DNA of 64,000 nt, from NCBI GenBank assembly GCA_014055495.1, contig WIAG01000004.1, forward strand, positions 1 to 64,000. Reading direction: 5' to 3'. Positions 7,971 through 17,495 of the stretch are shown in pieces; position 1 is the first letter of the stretch; the number at the start of each line of letters is the position of its first letter. The position numbers were made by a program, and so were the translations under genes. The notes below the pieces were generated by a model that worked only from the letters and a program-made list of their open reading frames with translations, had not been told where the DNA came from and searched no databases. The stretch comes from Nitrospira sp. CR1.2 (lineage in GTDB: Bacteria > Nitrospirota > Nitrospiria > Nitrospirales > Nitrospiraceae).

Positions 7971-8744
7971 TCAACACCTCAAGTGATCGTTTATGGTCAG
8001 GCCAAAGTGTTCCCGGAGCAGCCGTGCCCGTTCACCGTCACTGGTTATTTGGATTTCTTGCGTACCCTCTCGTCCTCGCACCTTCAGCACGTTGTCGATG
8101 AGTGACGTCCTCCCCTTCGGCGTCTGCATTGTGCAGATACGCTGCTGCATGAAGAGGGAGTCCGGTGAGTGCGAGTGGTAGTAGTTCGCGAATAGATAGT
8201 CCACCGGCAGGCAGGGATCGAGCCCGAAGAAATAGAGGTCCGCCCAGGCGCCCTCACGCTCGCCTTGCAGCAGATACTCACCTCGCTCACCGGTCGCCAG
8301 CCGGAAGCACTCGCGCCCCTGCTGTACCTGCTCTCCAATGGCCAGCCCCAAAGGTTCAAGTAATCCTTGACCTCCAAAGCCAACGTCCGCGATCCATGCA
8401 CTCTCGCCAAGCTTCAGCATCAACAGCTGATGACTTCGCGGCCGGACGCCTTCCTCCAGGGAGGACACGCGGGCCGCCAGCCTCGTGACGGCAAAGCCCA
8501 ACTCCTCCAGGAGCAGTGCAAACAGTCCGTTCAGCTCGAAACAGTATCCTCCCCGTCGCTCGACGACGATCTTGCGAAACAGGTCGGCCGGGTCCAACGA
8601 GATCGGACGACCGAGGTGGATGTCCAGATTTTCAAACGGCACGGTCATCACGTGGGCCCGGTGCAAACCCTGCAGAGTTTCCAGGGACGGGATCAACGGC
8701 CCCTCATATTTGACGCGCGCGAGATACGTGTCACGATCGAACAT
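7971..8744 (-). CDS. arylamine N-acetyltransferase (NAT)
   Basis: A 257-residue enzyme of normal length for the family. RRGGYCFELN carries the catalytic C68; the His of the triad lies in RSHQLLML and the Asp in WIADVGFGG. The N-terminal PFENLDIHLGRPI is also diagnostic. NATs transfer acetyl from acetyl-CoA to arylamines and hydrazines, and some relatives make amide bonds in secondary metabolism. The ATG is preceded by GAGGAGG. It is divergent from the uvrA-like gene, with 142 bp between them. Confidence 0.93.
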   Translation of the reverse strand: MFDRDTYLARVKYEGPLIPSLETLQGLHRAHVMTVPFENLDIHLGRPISLDPADLFRKIVVERRGGYCFELNGLFALLLEELGFAVTRLAARVSSLEEGVRPRSHQLLMLKLGESAWIADVGFGGQGLLEPLGLAIGEQVQQGRECFRLATGERGEYLLQGEREGAWADLYFFGLDPCLPVDYLFANYYHSHSPDSLFMQQRICTMQTPKGRTSLIDNVLKVRGREGTQEIQITSDGERARLLREHFGLTINDHLRC

Positions 8745-8825
8745 GCCTCCTCCTCATTCAGACGGCCATTATACGAAGTCACGACAAAGGATCACAGGCG
8801 CCTCACCCGCCTCGCATGGACCTCG

Positions 8826-8854
8826 TTGCGGTCGCCTCCAGCACTTGCTACGAT
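8826..8854 (+). promoter_or_regulatory. sigma-70-type promoter for the uvrA-like gene
   Basis: TTGCGG and TACGAT are separated by 17 bp and lie about 33 bp before the GTG start at 8887. Confidence 0.45.
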
Positions 8855-8886
8855 ACTTGGTCATTCTTCGAGAGGAGCGCTCCGCC

Positions 8887-11691
8887 GTGGCATCCCGTAC
8901 GCCCCCGCATAGACCAGCCGACGAGCTGATCATTGAAGGGGCACGTCAGAATAATCTCAAAAACATCTCGCTGCGCATCCCGCACAACAAGGTGACGGCG
9001 ATCACCGGACTCTCGGGATCGGGAAAATCCTCCCTCGCCTTCGACACGCTGTTCGCCGAAGGGCAGTGGCGATATGTCGAGTCGCTCTCGACCTATGCGC
9101 GGATGTTCCTCGACAAGGTCAATCGCCCCGACGTCGACCGCCTGCTCAACATTCGTCCGGCGATTGCCATCGAGCAAAAAAATCCCATCCGGACCGCCCG
9201 CTCCACCGTCGGGACGGCTACCGAAGTCGCCGATCTCTTGCGGCTGCTCTTCGCGAAAATCGGGAAACCCGTCTGCCCCGACTGCCTGCAGGAAGCCCGC
9301 GGCTACCACCCTGGCTCCTTGGCTGAAGAGTTGCTCGCGCAGTTCCCCGAGGCTCGAGCGATGGTGTTGTTCCCCGTGAAGGATTTGGGACCAGGCCACG
9401 ATCGATCATTGATGGACGCACTCATGAAGCGGGGCTTCACCCGTCTGCGCTGCGGCGACGAGACCATTGACCTCCATGACGAAGCTGCCCTCCCAGAAAC
9501 GCGCACGTCGGGGATTCAGGTCAATGTGGATCGCCTGGTACTCCGGCCGGACAACCGCCATCGCCTGATCGAGGCCATCGAAGTCGCCTTTCAGGAGGCA
9601 GACGGCATCTGCCTCATCGAGATCATCGGCCAGGGCCTGCGGACCTACAGCACCCACTTTCGTTGCCAGGGCTGCGGACGCACGTTCGAGCCCCTTCGCC
9701 CTCTGCTGTTCTCGTTCAACCATCCCCTTGGCGCCTGTCCCGAATGTAAGGGCTTCGGGAACATCCTTCGTTATGACCGGGATCTGGTCATCCCCAATCG
9801 CAGCAAATCGCTGGCCGACGGCGCGATCGAGCCCTGGAGCAAGCCGGGCTCGGACTGGTGGCAACAGCAGCTCTTGCTCGCCATGAAGAAGATGAACGTC
9901 GATCTCACGACGCCCTTCCATGACCTTCCTGCCGAAATCCAGCAGCTCATCTGGGAAGGCAGCGAGCACGTGGAAGGCGTCCGGCAATATTTCGACTATC
10001 TCGAAACTAAACGCTACAAACTCCACGTGCGCGTGCTCTTGAGCCGCTACCGCAGTCCCGCCACCTGCCCCATCTGCGAAGGCAGTCGCCTGAAACCGGG
10101 CGCGCGGTGCGTGAAGGTGATCGGACATGACTTCATCCAGCTGAACGACCTGACTATCGAAGCCGCAGCGGCCTGGTTTGCCCGCCTCGCCTTGCCGGCG
10201 TTCGATGCCGAAGTCGCGAACGACATCCTGCGCCAGCTCCGGGCCAAACTGAACTTCATGCTGCGTGTGGGGCTCGGGTACCTGACGCTGTCCCGTCAGA
10301 CCAAAACCCTCTCCGGCGGGGAAGCCCAACGCATCGCCTTGGCCAATCAACTCGGATCCCGTCTGGTAGGCACGCTGTATGTCCTGGATGAACCGACGAT
10401 CGGGCTCCATGCGCGCGACACCGACACCCTGGCCGGCATCCTGCGCGACCTGGCCGATGAGGGGAATACCGTCGTGGTCGTCGAGCACGATCCATTGATG
10501 ATTCAGGCCGCCGACCATATCGTCGAAATGGGGCCCGCCTCAGGCGAGCAGGGAGGACAGGTTGTCTGCGCGGCGCCACGCGAACGATTTCTCGCCGACT
10601 CGACCGCCCTCACTGCCCGCTATCTGCGAGGCGACGAGCGTATCTCGATGCCGAAGACGCGCCGGTCCGGCAACGGTACAGTGCTCAGCATCGCCGGCGC
10701 CGCCGAGCACAACCTCAAGAACCTGCTGGTCAGAATTCCGTTGCACATGCTTGTCTGCATCACCGGCGTCTCCGGATCCGGCAAAAGTACGCTCATCGAG
10801 GAAACGCTCTATCGCGCTGCCGCCCGGGCTTTTCGTATCGAATCACTTCCGATGGGAAAATTCCAGGCGATCAAGGGGCTGGAGTACCTGAACGGCGTCC
10901 GACTCATCGACCAGCAACCGATCGGCCGGACACCCCGCTCGAATCCGATCACCTACCTCAAGGCTTTCGACGAGATCCGCCAGCTGTTCGCCTCCGAACG
11001 GGCTGCCCTGCGGCGAGGTCTCACGCCCGGCCACTTCTCGTTCAACGCGGCCGGTGGACGCTGCGATCGCTGCGAGGGGAACGGCTACGAAAAGCTGGAA
11101 ATGTATTTCTTCGAGGACATCTATGCGACCTGCGAGGAGTGCAACGGCCGGCGTTTCAAGCCGGAGATTCTGGCGATCAAGTATCGCGGCAAGAGCATCC
11201 ACGATGTGCTGAACCTCACGGTGACCGACGCGCAAGCCTTCTTCTCCGGTTCCCCCAAGCTCACGGAAAAGCTCTACCTGCTCTCCTCCATCGGATTGGG
11301 CTACCTTCGGCTCGGCCAAGCGGCCAATACGCTCTCGGGCGGGGAAGCGCAACGGCTGAAAATCGCCGCCGAACTCAAAGATCCCTCCGCGCACAATCTG
11401 CTCTACATTCTCGATGAACCCACGACAGGCCTGCATCTGGAGGACATCAAGAAGTTGCTAGCCGTGCTGCACAAACTCGTCGACGCGGGAAACACCTTGG
11501 TGGTCGTGGAACACAATCTGGATGTGATCAAGACCGCCGATTGGGTCATCGACCTGGGCCCGGAGGGCGGCGCAGCCGGCGGACAGATCGTGGCGGAAGG
11601 GCGCCCCGAACAGGTGGCGAACGTGCCCCAGTCGCATACGGGGAGATTCTTGGCGAAGGTGCTGGGGATTAACGTATCTCGTGAAGCGTGA
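8887..11691 (+). CDS. uvrA: UvrA-family excinuclease ATPase
   Basis: A 934-residue double ABC ATPase. Walker A motifs lie at 41-49 (GLSGSGKSS) and about 627-635 (GVSGSGKST); both signature motifs (TLSGGEAQR) and both Walker B regions ([22 protein letters not shown]) are present. Cysteine pairs CQGC/CPEC in the first half and CDRC/CEEC in the second are the UvrA zinc modules. UvrA finds helix-distorting DNA damage and loads UvrB. Some early segments ([23 protein letters not shown] region) differ from classic UvrA, so this may be a paralogue such as UvrA2. The GTG at 8887 with AGAGGA upstream gives the usual length; a longer frame would overlap the NAT gene. Confidence 0.9.
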   Translation: MASRTPPHRPADELIIEGARQNNLKNISLRIPHNKVTAITGLSGSGKSSLAFDTLFAEGQWRYVESLSTYARMFLDKVNRPDVDRLLNIRPAIAIEQKNPIRTARSTVGTATEVADLLRLLFAKIGKPVCPDCLQEARGYHPGSLAEELLAQFPEARAMVLFPVKDLGPGHDRSLMDALMKRGFTRLRCGDETIDLHDEAALPETRTSGIQVNVDRLVLRPDNRHRLIEAIEVAFQEADGICLIEIIGQGLRTYSTHFRCQGCGRTFEPLRPLLFSFNHPLGACPECKGFGNILRYDRDLVIPNRSKSLADGAIEPWSKPGSDWWQQQLLLAMKKMNVDLTTPFHDLPAEIQQLIWEGSEHVEGVRQYFDYLETKRYKLHVRVLLSRYRSPATCPICEGSRLKPGARCVKVIGHDFIQLNDLTIEAAAAWFARLALPAFDAEVANDILRQLRAKLNFMLRVGLGYLTLSRQTKTLSGGEAQRIALANQLGSRLVGTLYVLDEPTIGLHARDTDTLAGILRDLADEGNTVVVVEHDPLMIQAADHIVEMGPASGEQGGQVVCAAPRERFLADSTALTARYLRGDERISMPKTRRSGNGTVLSIAGAAEHNLKNLLVRIPLHMLVCITGVSGSGKSTLIEETLYRAAARAFRIESLPMGKFQAIKGLEYLNGVRLIDQQPIGRTPRSNPITYLKAFDEIRQLFASERAALRRGLTPGHFSFNAAGGRCDRCEGNGYEKLEMYFFEDIYATCEECNGRRFKPEILAIKYRGKSIHDVLNLTVTDAQAFFSGSPKLTEKLYLLSSIGLGYLRLGQAANTLSGGEAQRLKIAAELKDPSAHNLLYILDEPTTGLHLEDIKKLLAVLHKLVDAGNTLVVVEHNLDVIKTADWVIDLGPEGGAAGGQIVAEGRPEQVANVPQSHTGRFLAKVLGINVSREA

Positions 11692-11708
11692 ATGGTATCT
11701 CGTCGGGG
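11671..11708. repeat. dispersed CGTGAAGCGT/ATCTCGT repeat, copy 1
   Basis: Two ATCTCGT words flank GTGAAGCGTGAA, straddling the stop codon of the uvrA-like gene. Related words recur at 11810, 16986, 17496 and 25531, always at gene ends or between genes. Confidence 0.45.
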
Positions 11709-11809
11709 AATCGGAGCTAATGGTTGATGGCCTATAGTTCAGAGAAGTGAAGCAAACCAACCTGAAAACGGACCATCCGCCACTGGCAATCAGGTGTAGG
11801 ATTTGGCTT

Positions 11810-11847
11810 CTCGCGAGATACGCTTCACGAACGACGCTTCACGGATC
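11810..11847. repeat. dispersed CGTGAAGCGT/ATCTCGT repeat, copy 2 (inverted)
   Basis: The minus strand reads CGTGAAGCGT twice with ATCTCGCGAG next to it, so this copy is inverted relative to the one at 11671. It sits between convergent genes. Confidence 0.45.
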
Positions 11848-11895
11848 CTCAGAGCCAAGCAAGAACGCAGCGGGCGAGCGCTTTCAATATCCTGC

Positions 11896-12456
11896 TCAGT
11901 TCGAGGAGGGATCAAAGGGCATATCGGCATAATGCCGGGAAGGTTCGCCGAGGGTCACGAAGATCTCGGGCCAGATGCGAGTCGGGTCTTTATCAAACAC
12001 AATCGACGGGTCGGCAGGCAACGTGATCCATGACCCGTTCTGCATTTCCGACTCCAACTGGCCCGGTCCCCATCCTGAATAGCCGAGGTACGCCCGGAAC
12101 GATTCCTTGCCGGGCTGTTCCATGAGAATCCGTTCCATGATTTCCAAATCTCCGCCGAGGCACACCCCCTCAATGACCTGGTGGGAGTTTTCAGGCGTGT
12201 CGTTGATGCGGTAGAGCATCATCACCTGATTGGTTTGCACAGGGCCGCCGGAATACAAGACATGCGGTTGTCCTTCGAGAATCGGGACTTGGGGCAACGC
12301 CTCAGAGATAGACATGGCGGTCGGCCGATTGACGATGACCCCCAACGCTCCTTCCGGGCCATGCTCACAGAGCAGCACCACGGCTTGCCTGAAATTGGGA
12401 TCGTGTAATGCAGGCGCGGCGACAAGCAAAATACCCTTACCGAGTGGTGTGGTCAT
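11896..12456 (-). CDS. yqgE: YqgE/AlgH family protein
   Basis: A 186-residue protein of the UPF0301/DUF179 family, of usual length. KGILLVAAPALHDPNF at the N-terminus, GVIVNRPTAMSISE and the late YLGYSGWGPGQLESE are the family hallmarks. The family was linked to alginate regulation in Pseudomonas, but its biochemical role is unknown. It is cytoplasmic. TAGGATGACTC before the ATG can act as ribosome-binding site. A TTGCGT/TAGGAT pair with 17-bp spacing directly upstream may be its promoter. Confidence 0.92.
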   Translation of the reverse strand: MTTPLGKGILLVAAPALHDPNFRQAVVLLCEHGPEGALGVIVNRPTAMSISEALPQVPILEGQPHVLYSGGPVQTNQVMMLYRINDTPENSHQVIEGVCLGGDLEIMERILMEQPGKESFRAYLGYSGWGPGQLESEMQNGSWITLPADPSIVFDKDPTRIWPEIFVTLGEPSRHYADMPFDPSSN

Positions 12457-12520
12457 GAGTCATCCTACCGTGAGGGTTCGAGCGACGCAAGTTGAGTCAT
12501 CAAACGATGAGGGCCTGCCG

Positions 12521-13312
12521 TCATGCGCCGTAGAGTGCGGGCCGGCGGTCGCGCAAAAGATCGTTATAGGCGTTCAACGCCTTGCTCCGAGCATCCGCCG
12601 GATCGATGTCGACGAGCGCTAATTCTTCACCATCCCGCGGAGCCCGGTGCAGGATCCGACCGCGCGGGCTGACGACCTCGCTCAACCCGATAAACGTCAG
12701 TGGGTCCTTCCCGCCGCGCGCCTCGCAACCGATCCGGTTTGCCGTGACGCTGAACACACGATTCTCCAGACAGCGTGTCACCATGGAATCCGGACAATTC
12801 GGCAGCACCAGGTTCGACGGATGCGCGATGATGTCCGCGCCTTGCAACGCGAGGGTGCGCGCCGACTCCGGATAATACCAGTCGAAACAGATCATCACGC
12901 CGACCTTTGCCGGGCCGATGTCCCACACGTGAAACCCGCTGTCGCCGGGAGTGAAAAACAGCGTTTCCTCAAAAAACAGATGCGTCTTGCGATAGCAGCC
13001 GATCACTCCCTTCGGCCCGACGATCACCGCCGAGTTGAAGTACCGCGAGCCGGCCCGTTCCGCCAATCCAGCCACGATCGTCATCCCGCGACGGGCGGCA
13101 ATCTCCGCCAGCCTCCTCGTGGTCTGCCCGTCAGGCACCGGCTCGGCCAGGTCCATCACTTCGGCCTGCGAGACAAACTGGTAGCCGGTGGCGAACAGTT
13201 CCGGCAAGACGAGCAAGTCGGCCTCGACGCGCTCAAGATGAGCCATCACCGCTTCGAGATTGCGCGCAATGTTGCCGAAGGTCGGAGCAAATTGTAGATA
13301 GCCGATACGCAT
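12521..13312 (-). CDS. carbon-nitrogen hydrolase, nitrilase superfamily
   Basis: A 263-residue protein with the nitrilase-superfamily triad: Glu in LLVLPELFATGY, Lys in GCYRKTHLF and Cys in GVMICFDWYYPESAR. These enzymes cleave amides or nitriles of small molecules; the WYYPE context is common in N-carbamoyl-amine and omega-amidase-like branches, but the substrate cannot be read from sequence. The start MRIGYLQF was preferred because it begins the first beta strand; an in-frame start 24 nt upstream is possible. It is followed by yqgE on the same strand. Confidence 0.88.
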   Translation of the reverse strand: MRIGYLQFAPTFGNIARNLEAVMAHLERVEADLLVLPELFATGYQFVSQAEVMDLAEPVPDGQTTRRLAEIAARRGMTIVAGLAERAGSRYFNSAVIVGPKGVIGCYRKTHLFFEETLFFTPGDSGFHVWDIGPAKVGVMICFDWYYPESARTLALQGADIIAHPSNLVLPNCPDSMVTRCLENRVFSVTANRIGCEARGGKDPLTFIGLSEVVSPRGRILHRAPRDGEELALVDIDPADARSKALNAYNDLLRDRRPALYGA

Positions 13313-13335
13313 GAGCGTGCCTTTCCGCACAAACA

Positions 13336-13365
13336 AAAACGGGCAGGGATGCCCCTGCCCGTTTT
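13336..13365. terminator. bidirectional intrinsic terminator
   Basis: AAAACGGGCAGGG and CCCTGCCCGTTTT form a perfect 13-bp stem with a 4-nt loop, with A-rich and T-rich flanks. It ends the smbP transcript on the minus strand. Confidence 0.9.
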
Positions 13366-13396
13366 ATCGCACCCGTGCCGGACGCGCAAGAACCGC

Positions 13397-13753
13397 TTAC
13401 ATACCTTCCGACAAATGGGGTAGCGCGTTCTCGACCGCCTTGGTCGCCACATCCGCATGACCCGCCTTGCCGTGTTCGATCCCGTCTTTCAGGCCCTTGA
13501 TGGCTTCACCGACATGTGGGTTCTTGGTTTCAGCCATTGCGCCTTCGGCATGCTTCAATGCTGCTTCCGCATGCTTCACCAACGCATCCGCATGGCCCTG
13601 CTTGCCGTGCGCCACCGCTTCCTTCGCGTGCTCCACGGCTTCGGCCTGATGCTTATTTCCTGCCGCGAAGGCCACACTGGACACCATCGGCGCGCCGACC
13701 AGGGCCATCATGACTCCGGCCACCACGACTCCCCGCCACTTCGCAGTTTGCAT
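13397..13753 (-). CDS. smbP: SmbP-like small metal-binding periplasmic protein
   Basis: A 118-residue protein with a signal peptide ending near VAFAAG and a mature helical part built of short repeats with His every 7-10 residues (VEHAKEAVAHGKQGHA, VKHAEAALKHAEGA, IEHGKAGHA). This is the pattern of SmbP from Nitrosomonas, a small copper- and other-metal-binding periplasmic protein. It probably buffers metals in the periplasm. AGAGGAGG precedes the ATG. A promoter lies upstream and a perfect terminator downstream, so it is a single-gene unit. Confidence 0.85.
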   Translation of the reverse strand: MQTAKWRGVVVAGVMMALVGAPMVSSVAFAAGNKHQAEAVEHAKEAVAHGKQGHADALVKHAEAALKHAEGAMAETKNPHVGEAIKGLKDGIEHGKAGHADVATKAVENALPHLSEGM

Positions 13754-13808
13754 GAAACGCCTCCTCTGTAAGTATGTGCACCGCATGAGACCAAAATCGT
13801 ACCAATTC

Positions 13809-13837
13809 AGCATAAAGAGGGCTCGGTATCCTGTCAA
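13809..13837 (-). promoter_or_regulatory. sigma-70 promoter for smbP
   Basis: On the minus strand, TTGACA is followed after 17 bp by TATGCT, a near-consensus promoter 55 bp before the smbP ATG. It overlaps the stop codon of the upstream sulfurtransferase gene. Confidence 0.75.
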
Positions 13838-14727
13838 GACGGCCGCATCCCGGTCGGCACCTGCGATTCCGACAAGCCGAGCAGTTTCTGCAGCGCGACT
13901 AAATCCTTTTCAACTGGGCACGCAAAATCACGACTCCACTCCCACCAGGAACCGGGATAATTGCGCAGGCGCTCGTACCCGACCAGGCGCAACACAAAAT
14001 AGAGCCAGCCCGAGCGCACCCCGCCCGTGCAGTAACACACGGTCTCATGTTCAGGATTCAGGCCCTTGAGATCCAGTTGCGCCGTAATCGCCGCCAGATC
14101 TTTTACCGTGGCATCTGGGTTAAGAAATCCGCTCCACGCCACGTGCACCGCCCCGGGAATGTGACCGGGGCGGGGAATGCCCGACACCTCCTTGCCGAGG
14201 AACTCCTCCAGGCTCCGGGCATCCACGATGGTGGTCGTCGGTCGCGGCTTACGCACGATCGCCTTGAGTTCATCCTTCAACATGATGGCCGTGGCGACAG
14301 GCGACACGGTGAAGTTGCCCGGTTTGGGCCGGACCGCGCCATGCTCGAACGGGCGTCGTTCCTGAGTCCATTTCACCCACCCGCCGTCCAGCACCTTGAT
14401 GTTCTTGTGCCCCAAGTACTCCAGCATCCAGAACATACGACCTTCGTCCCCCCAGTTATCGAACGGGTTCGAATAGATGACGACTTCGCTGTCCTGGTTG
14501 ATACCCAGCGCCTGCAACCTCGCCTCAATGCGTTTCAGGTTCGGATCCAGCAGGCCCTTCGCAATCGCGTCAGGATCGCTATAGTCATGCCACGTCGAAT
14601 GCACGGCGCCCGGAATATGGCCTCCGAATTCGTAGGTCGAACGTCCTCGCACATCCAGGATGACGAGGCCTGGCTGCCCTAACCGTGTCTGGAGCGTTTC
14701 ACAATCGATGAGTAATGGGTGTTGCAT
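13834..14727 (-). CDS. two-domain rhodanese, thiosulfate sulfurtransferase
   Basis: A 297-residue protein with two rhodanese domains. The first (residues 1-125, with ILDVRGRSTYEFGGHIPGA) lacks an active Cys and is structural; the second (about 150-280) carries CYCTGGVRSGW, with the catalytic Cys in the CxxGxR loop. Such enzymes move sulfane sulfur from thiosulfate to cyanide or other acceptors. No signal peptide is seen, so it is cytoplasmic. GAGGAACCC precedes the ATG. The pentaheme cytochrome gene ends 28 bp upstream, so the two may be cotranscribed. Confidence 0.9.
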   Translation of the reverse strand: MQHPLLIDCETLQTRLGQPGLVILDVRGRSTYEFGGHIPGAVHSTWHDYSDPDAIAKGLLDPNLKRIEARLQALGINQDSEVVIYSNPFDNWGDEGRMFWMLEYLGHKNIKVLDGGWVKWTQERRPFEHGAVRPKPGNFTVSPVATAIMLKDELKAIVRKPRPTTTIVDARSLEEFLGKEVSGIPRPGHIPGAVHVAWSGFLNPDATVKDLAAITAQLDLKGLNPEHETVCYCTGGVRSGWLYFVLRLVGYERLRNYPGSWWEWSRDFACPVEKDLVALQKLLGLSESQVPTGMRPS

Positions 14728-14755
14728 GGGTTCCTCGATCTGGGTCGGTGGATAC

Positions 14756-16030
14756 TTATCCTTGTTGGACTACTGCTGAACTCACACAGGCCATGGGCGG
14801 CGGTTCAGGCAACGGATCGGCAAAAGCGGACGCGAGCGCGCCGTTCAGCGGCACTTCCCGCTCGTACACGGTGAAGGCATAGGGATCATCCGCCATCAGC
14901 CCGTATTTGGTCTTCAACATGTCGTGCTGTCCATCCGTCAAGATGTGGTACCGAACGCGGGCCTGCAACGTCAAGCCCTTCGAGGCCTCCGGCATCCGGT
15001 ACGCGAAGGCATACTCCCGGCTGGCCAATGGAAGCAGCCGGTTATCGTACAGCTCCACGATGGCCGGTTGCCACATAATCCAGCGCCCCATGGTATGGCG
15101 CTTTTCAGCCAGAACCTGCTGCCCGTCCTTGACCGTGAACTCGACTGTAAAGTGGCGATCGGGATCGCCGGTGGGGATTTTATGCCCGGCGCCGGCATTC
15201 GTGAGGGTTAACGCAACGGTCATCTGCTCACCCGGTTTCGGCGCAGGGGGATCGACCTTGACCTGTATCGCCACCGCCCGCTTGACCATGTCGGGATCAT
15301 GTCCGCCGCGCCAGAGATGCCGGCGTCCGCGCCTGATCGGCCCGTTTTCAGCCACCGGACGGTCGACTTCCGGCATGTGACAGCTCTGGCAGATGAAGCC
15401 TCGCTCCTGCATGAAGTATTTGCCTTCATATTCTGCGTACGTACCGCAGGGCCCCACATTGTAAAACTGCGCCGGTCCCGAAACGACATTGTGGCAACGC
15501 GAACAGAATTGCGCGTTGCGGAAGCTCGGATCGAACTTCGTGGGGTGCGGCGCGGCCGAATCGTCAAAGGGTCCCAGAATCACGCCGTCTCGCACATGAC
15601 AAGCCGCACAGGTGATCGACTCTTTTTGCAATGCGACATCGAAGTGGGGGTTCGGCTCCTCGGCCGCCTTCTCCACACGTCCACGTGGAATCTCTTTCAC
15701 CAGCGTCGGCTGCTGGTTCTCCAGCGGCGTATGACAGTTCAAACAGATCCAAATGTTCTTATCTTTTTTCCAGTAGGCTTGAAAAAACGGGTCTTCGTAG
15801 GCATGGGCATGGATACTAGTTTTCCACTCGTCATAAATCTCGCGGTGACATTGTCCGCACGACTCGGCCTTCAAGCTGGTCAATCCCTCCGGAACCTTCT
15901 GGAAGGGGATCGCATGCGCATATTCGGGGCGAAGCCCGAAGATCACCACCGGCTTCACCTCCGTGTAATAGAGATAGACGGCCCCGGCGAGCACGGCTGC
16001 CCCCAGCCCCCATTTCAGCCAGCCTGTCAT
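14756..16030 (-). CDS. membrane-anchored pentaheme cytochrome c
   Basis: A 424-residue protein with an N-terminal membrane segment (residues 5-22) and five CxxCH heme sites: CGQCH (58-62), CLNCH (96-100), CAACH (141-145), CSRCH (176-180) and CQSCH (214-218). The spacing and the ESCGQCHREIYDEWKTSIHAHA start resemble the cytochrome c554 / multiheme family. Residues 230-420 contain no heme site and look like a beta-sandwich. It is probably a periplasm-facing electron carrier tethered to the inner membrane; partner and potential are unknown. Its ATG overlaps the stop of the upstream gene by 4 nt. Confidence 0.9.
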   Translation of the reverse strand: MTGWLKWGLGAAVLAGAVYLYYTEVKPVVIFGLRPEYAHAIPFQKVPEGLTSLKAESCGQCHREIYDEWKTSIHAHAYEDPFFQAYWKKDKNIWICLNCHTPLENQQPTLVKEIPRGRVEKAAEEPNPHFDVALQKESITCAACHVRDGVILGPFDDSAAPHPTKFDPSFRNAQFCSRCHNVVSGPAQFYNVGPCGTYAEYEGKYFMQERGFICQSCHMPEVDRPVAENGPIRRGRRHLWRGGHDPDMVKRAVAIQVKVDPPAPKPGEQMTVALTLTNAGAGHKIPTGDPDRHFTVEFTVKDGQQVLAEKRHTMGRWIMWQPAIVELYDNRLLPLASREYAFAYRMPEASKGLTLQARVRYHILTDGQHDMLKTKYGLMADDPYAFTVYEREVPLNGALASAFADPLPEPPPMACVSSAVVQQG

Positions 16031-16971
16031 GATTCCACCAGCGCCCGTACATGCCGCTCCACCGAAGCGGCCAGCGCCGTGAGGTTGTAGCCTCCTTCCA
16101 ACGAGGACAGCAACCGTCCACGACAGTGCTGGTTGGCGATGCCGGCCACAATGGCGGTCAGTTCTGCATACCCTTCCTCCGTCAGGCCCATGCTCGCCAG
16201 CGGATCATCCCTGTGCGCATCGAATCCGGCGGACACAATGATCAGTTCCGGCTTGAAGGCATCGGCGGCGGGGACCAGGATTTTCTGAAACACCGCCCGA
16301 TAGTCCTCGTCGGCTTCGCCCGCTTCCATCGGCACATTGATCGTGAAGCCCTCTCCATTCTCGATGCCGGACTCAGTCGCGCGACCGGTTCCGGGGTAAT
16401 GAGGATACTGATGGGTGCTGAAGAACAACACCGACGGATCACGTTCAAAGCTATGCTGAGTCCCGTTGCCATGATGCACATCCCAATCGACGATCAGGAC
16501 CCGCTCCAGGCCGTAGCGTTTCTGCGCGTACCGGGCCGCGATCGCGACGTTGTTGAACAGGCAGAAGCCCATGGCCCGCCCGGCTTCGGCATGGTGCCCC
16601 GGCGGACGTACCGCACAGAAGACATGGTCCACCTGACCGGCCAGCATCGCATCCACTCCGGCCAACGCCCCGCCGGCGGCCAAGTAGGCGGCCGTCAAGG
16701 ACCCGGGAGACATGGAGGTATCTGCATCAAGAGATACCCGTCCGCTGGTTGGAGCCTCCTGTGCAAGACGGGCGACATAGCCGGGCGTATGCACCAGGGT
16801 CACCCACTCATCCTCGGCTTTGCGGGGGTCGATCCTGGTCAGCTTGGCGGCCAGCCCGCTCTGCTCCAACCGCTGCATGATCGCACGAAGCCGGTTGGGC
16901 GACTCCGGATGACCGGAGCCCATGTCATGGTCGAGATAACGAGGATCGTAAACGAGACCGGTTTTCCCCAT
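16027..16971 (-). CDS. histone deacetylase-like amidohydrolase (AcuC/HDAC family)
   Basis: A 314-residue zinc hydrolase of the arginase/deacetylase superfamily. GSGHPESPNRL, RPPGHHAEAGRAMGFC (charge-relay His pair) and LIVDWDVHHGNGTQ (zinc Asp and His) are all present, as is the late SAGFDAHRDDP with another zinc Asp. Bacterial members act on acetylpolyamines, acetoin-related or other small acetyl substrates. Its stop overlaps the ATG of the pentaheme cytochrome gene (ATGA), so the two are translationally coupled, which is an unusual pairing. Confidence 0.92.
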   Translation of the reverse strand: MGKTGLVYDPRYLDHDMGSGHPESPNRLRAIMQRLEQSGLAAKLTRIDPRKAEDEWVTLVHTPGYVARLAQEAPTSGRVSLDADTSMSPGSLTAAYLAAGGALAGVDAMLAGQVDHVFCAVRPPGHHAEAGRAMGFCLFNNVAIAARYAQKRYGLERVLIVDWDVHHGNGTQHSFERDPSVLFFSTHQYPHYPGTGRATESGIENGEGFTINVPMEAGEADEDYRAVFQKILVPAADAFKPELIIVSAGFDAHRDDPLASMGLTEEGYAELTAIVAGIANQHCRGRLLSSLEGGYNLTALAASVERHVRALVES

Positions 16972-16985
16972 ATTCAGAGTCCGTA

Positions 16986-17055
16986 AAGCGTCGTTCGTCT
17001 CTCGTATTTCGATTCCGGAGCGGCCGTCACGAGATCCGCTTCACGCTTCAGGAGA
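16986..17055. repeat. dispersed CGTGAAGCGT/ATCTCGT repeat, copy 3
   Basis: AAAGCGTCGTTCGTCTCTCGT at the left (first 20 bases shared with the family) and, inverted at the right, GTCACGAGATCCGCTTCACG. The copy lies in the gap between two divergent genes. Confidence 0.4.
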
Positions 17056-17161
17056 GACGCAGCACGACGTCAGGGTACCACGCAGGAAAGAGCATAGACA
17101 ATGAGCGGAAACGCGTGGTACGGTTTCGCGTCACCGCACCGATTGCCCCCTGGAGAAGCCA

Positions 17162-17479
17162 ATGCCGAATCCGAGAATTGAACCGCTGAAACGAGTCCTG
17201 GCGATGGAGCCGAACGACGATGTTGCCTGGTTCGGGCTGGGAAAAGCCTATATGGAAGACGCCAACTACGAGGAAGCCGCGAAGGCCCTGCGGCAGTGTA
17301 TCACGGTCAAACCGACCTACTCGGCCGCGTATTATGCCTTGGCACAGTCACTGCTGAAACTGAGCCGGATCGATGAATGCCGTCAGGTGTCGGACCAAGG
17401 CATTGAGGTCTCCACGAAGAACGGCGATGCCATGGTCACGAAAAATCTCGAAGCGTTAAAGAACAGCCTTCCCGGCTGA
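17162..17479 (+). CDS. small TPR protein
   Basis: A 105-residue protein made of about two and a half tetratricopeptide repeats (VAWFGLGKAYMEDANYEEAA and AAYYALAQSLLKLSRIDECR are full repeats). It lacks signal peptide and other domains, so it is likely a cytoplasmic protein-interaction module. TGGAGAAG precedes the ATG. It is flanked on both sides by copies of a dispersed repeat. Confidence 0.8.
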   Translation: MPNPRIEPLKRVLAMEPNDDVAWFGLGKAYMEDANYEEAAKALRQCITVKPTYSAAYYALAQSLLKLSRIDECRQVSDQGIEVSTKNGDAMVTKNLEALKNSLPG

Positions 17480-17495
17480 GCGCCCGCTAGCCCAT

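Noticed and set aside
8485..8886. A 134-codon extension at the 5' end of the uvrA-like gene
   Set aside because: It is antisense to the NAT gene and homologous UvrA sequence begins only after the GTG at 8887.
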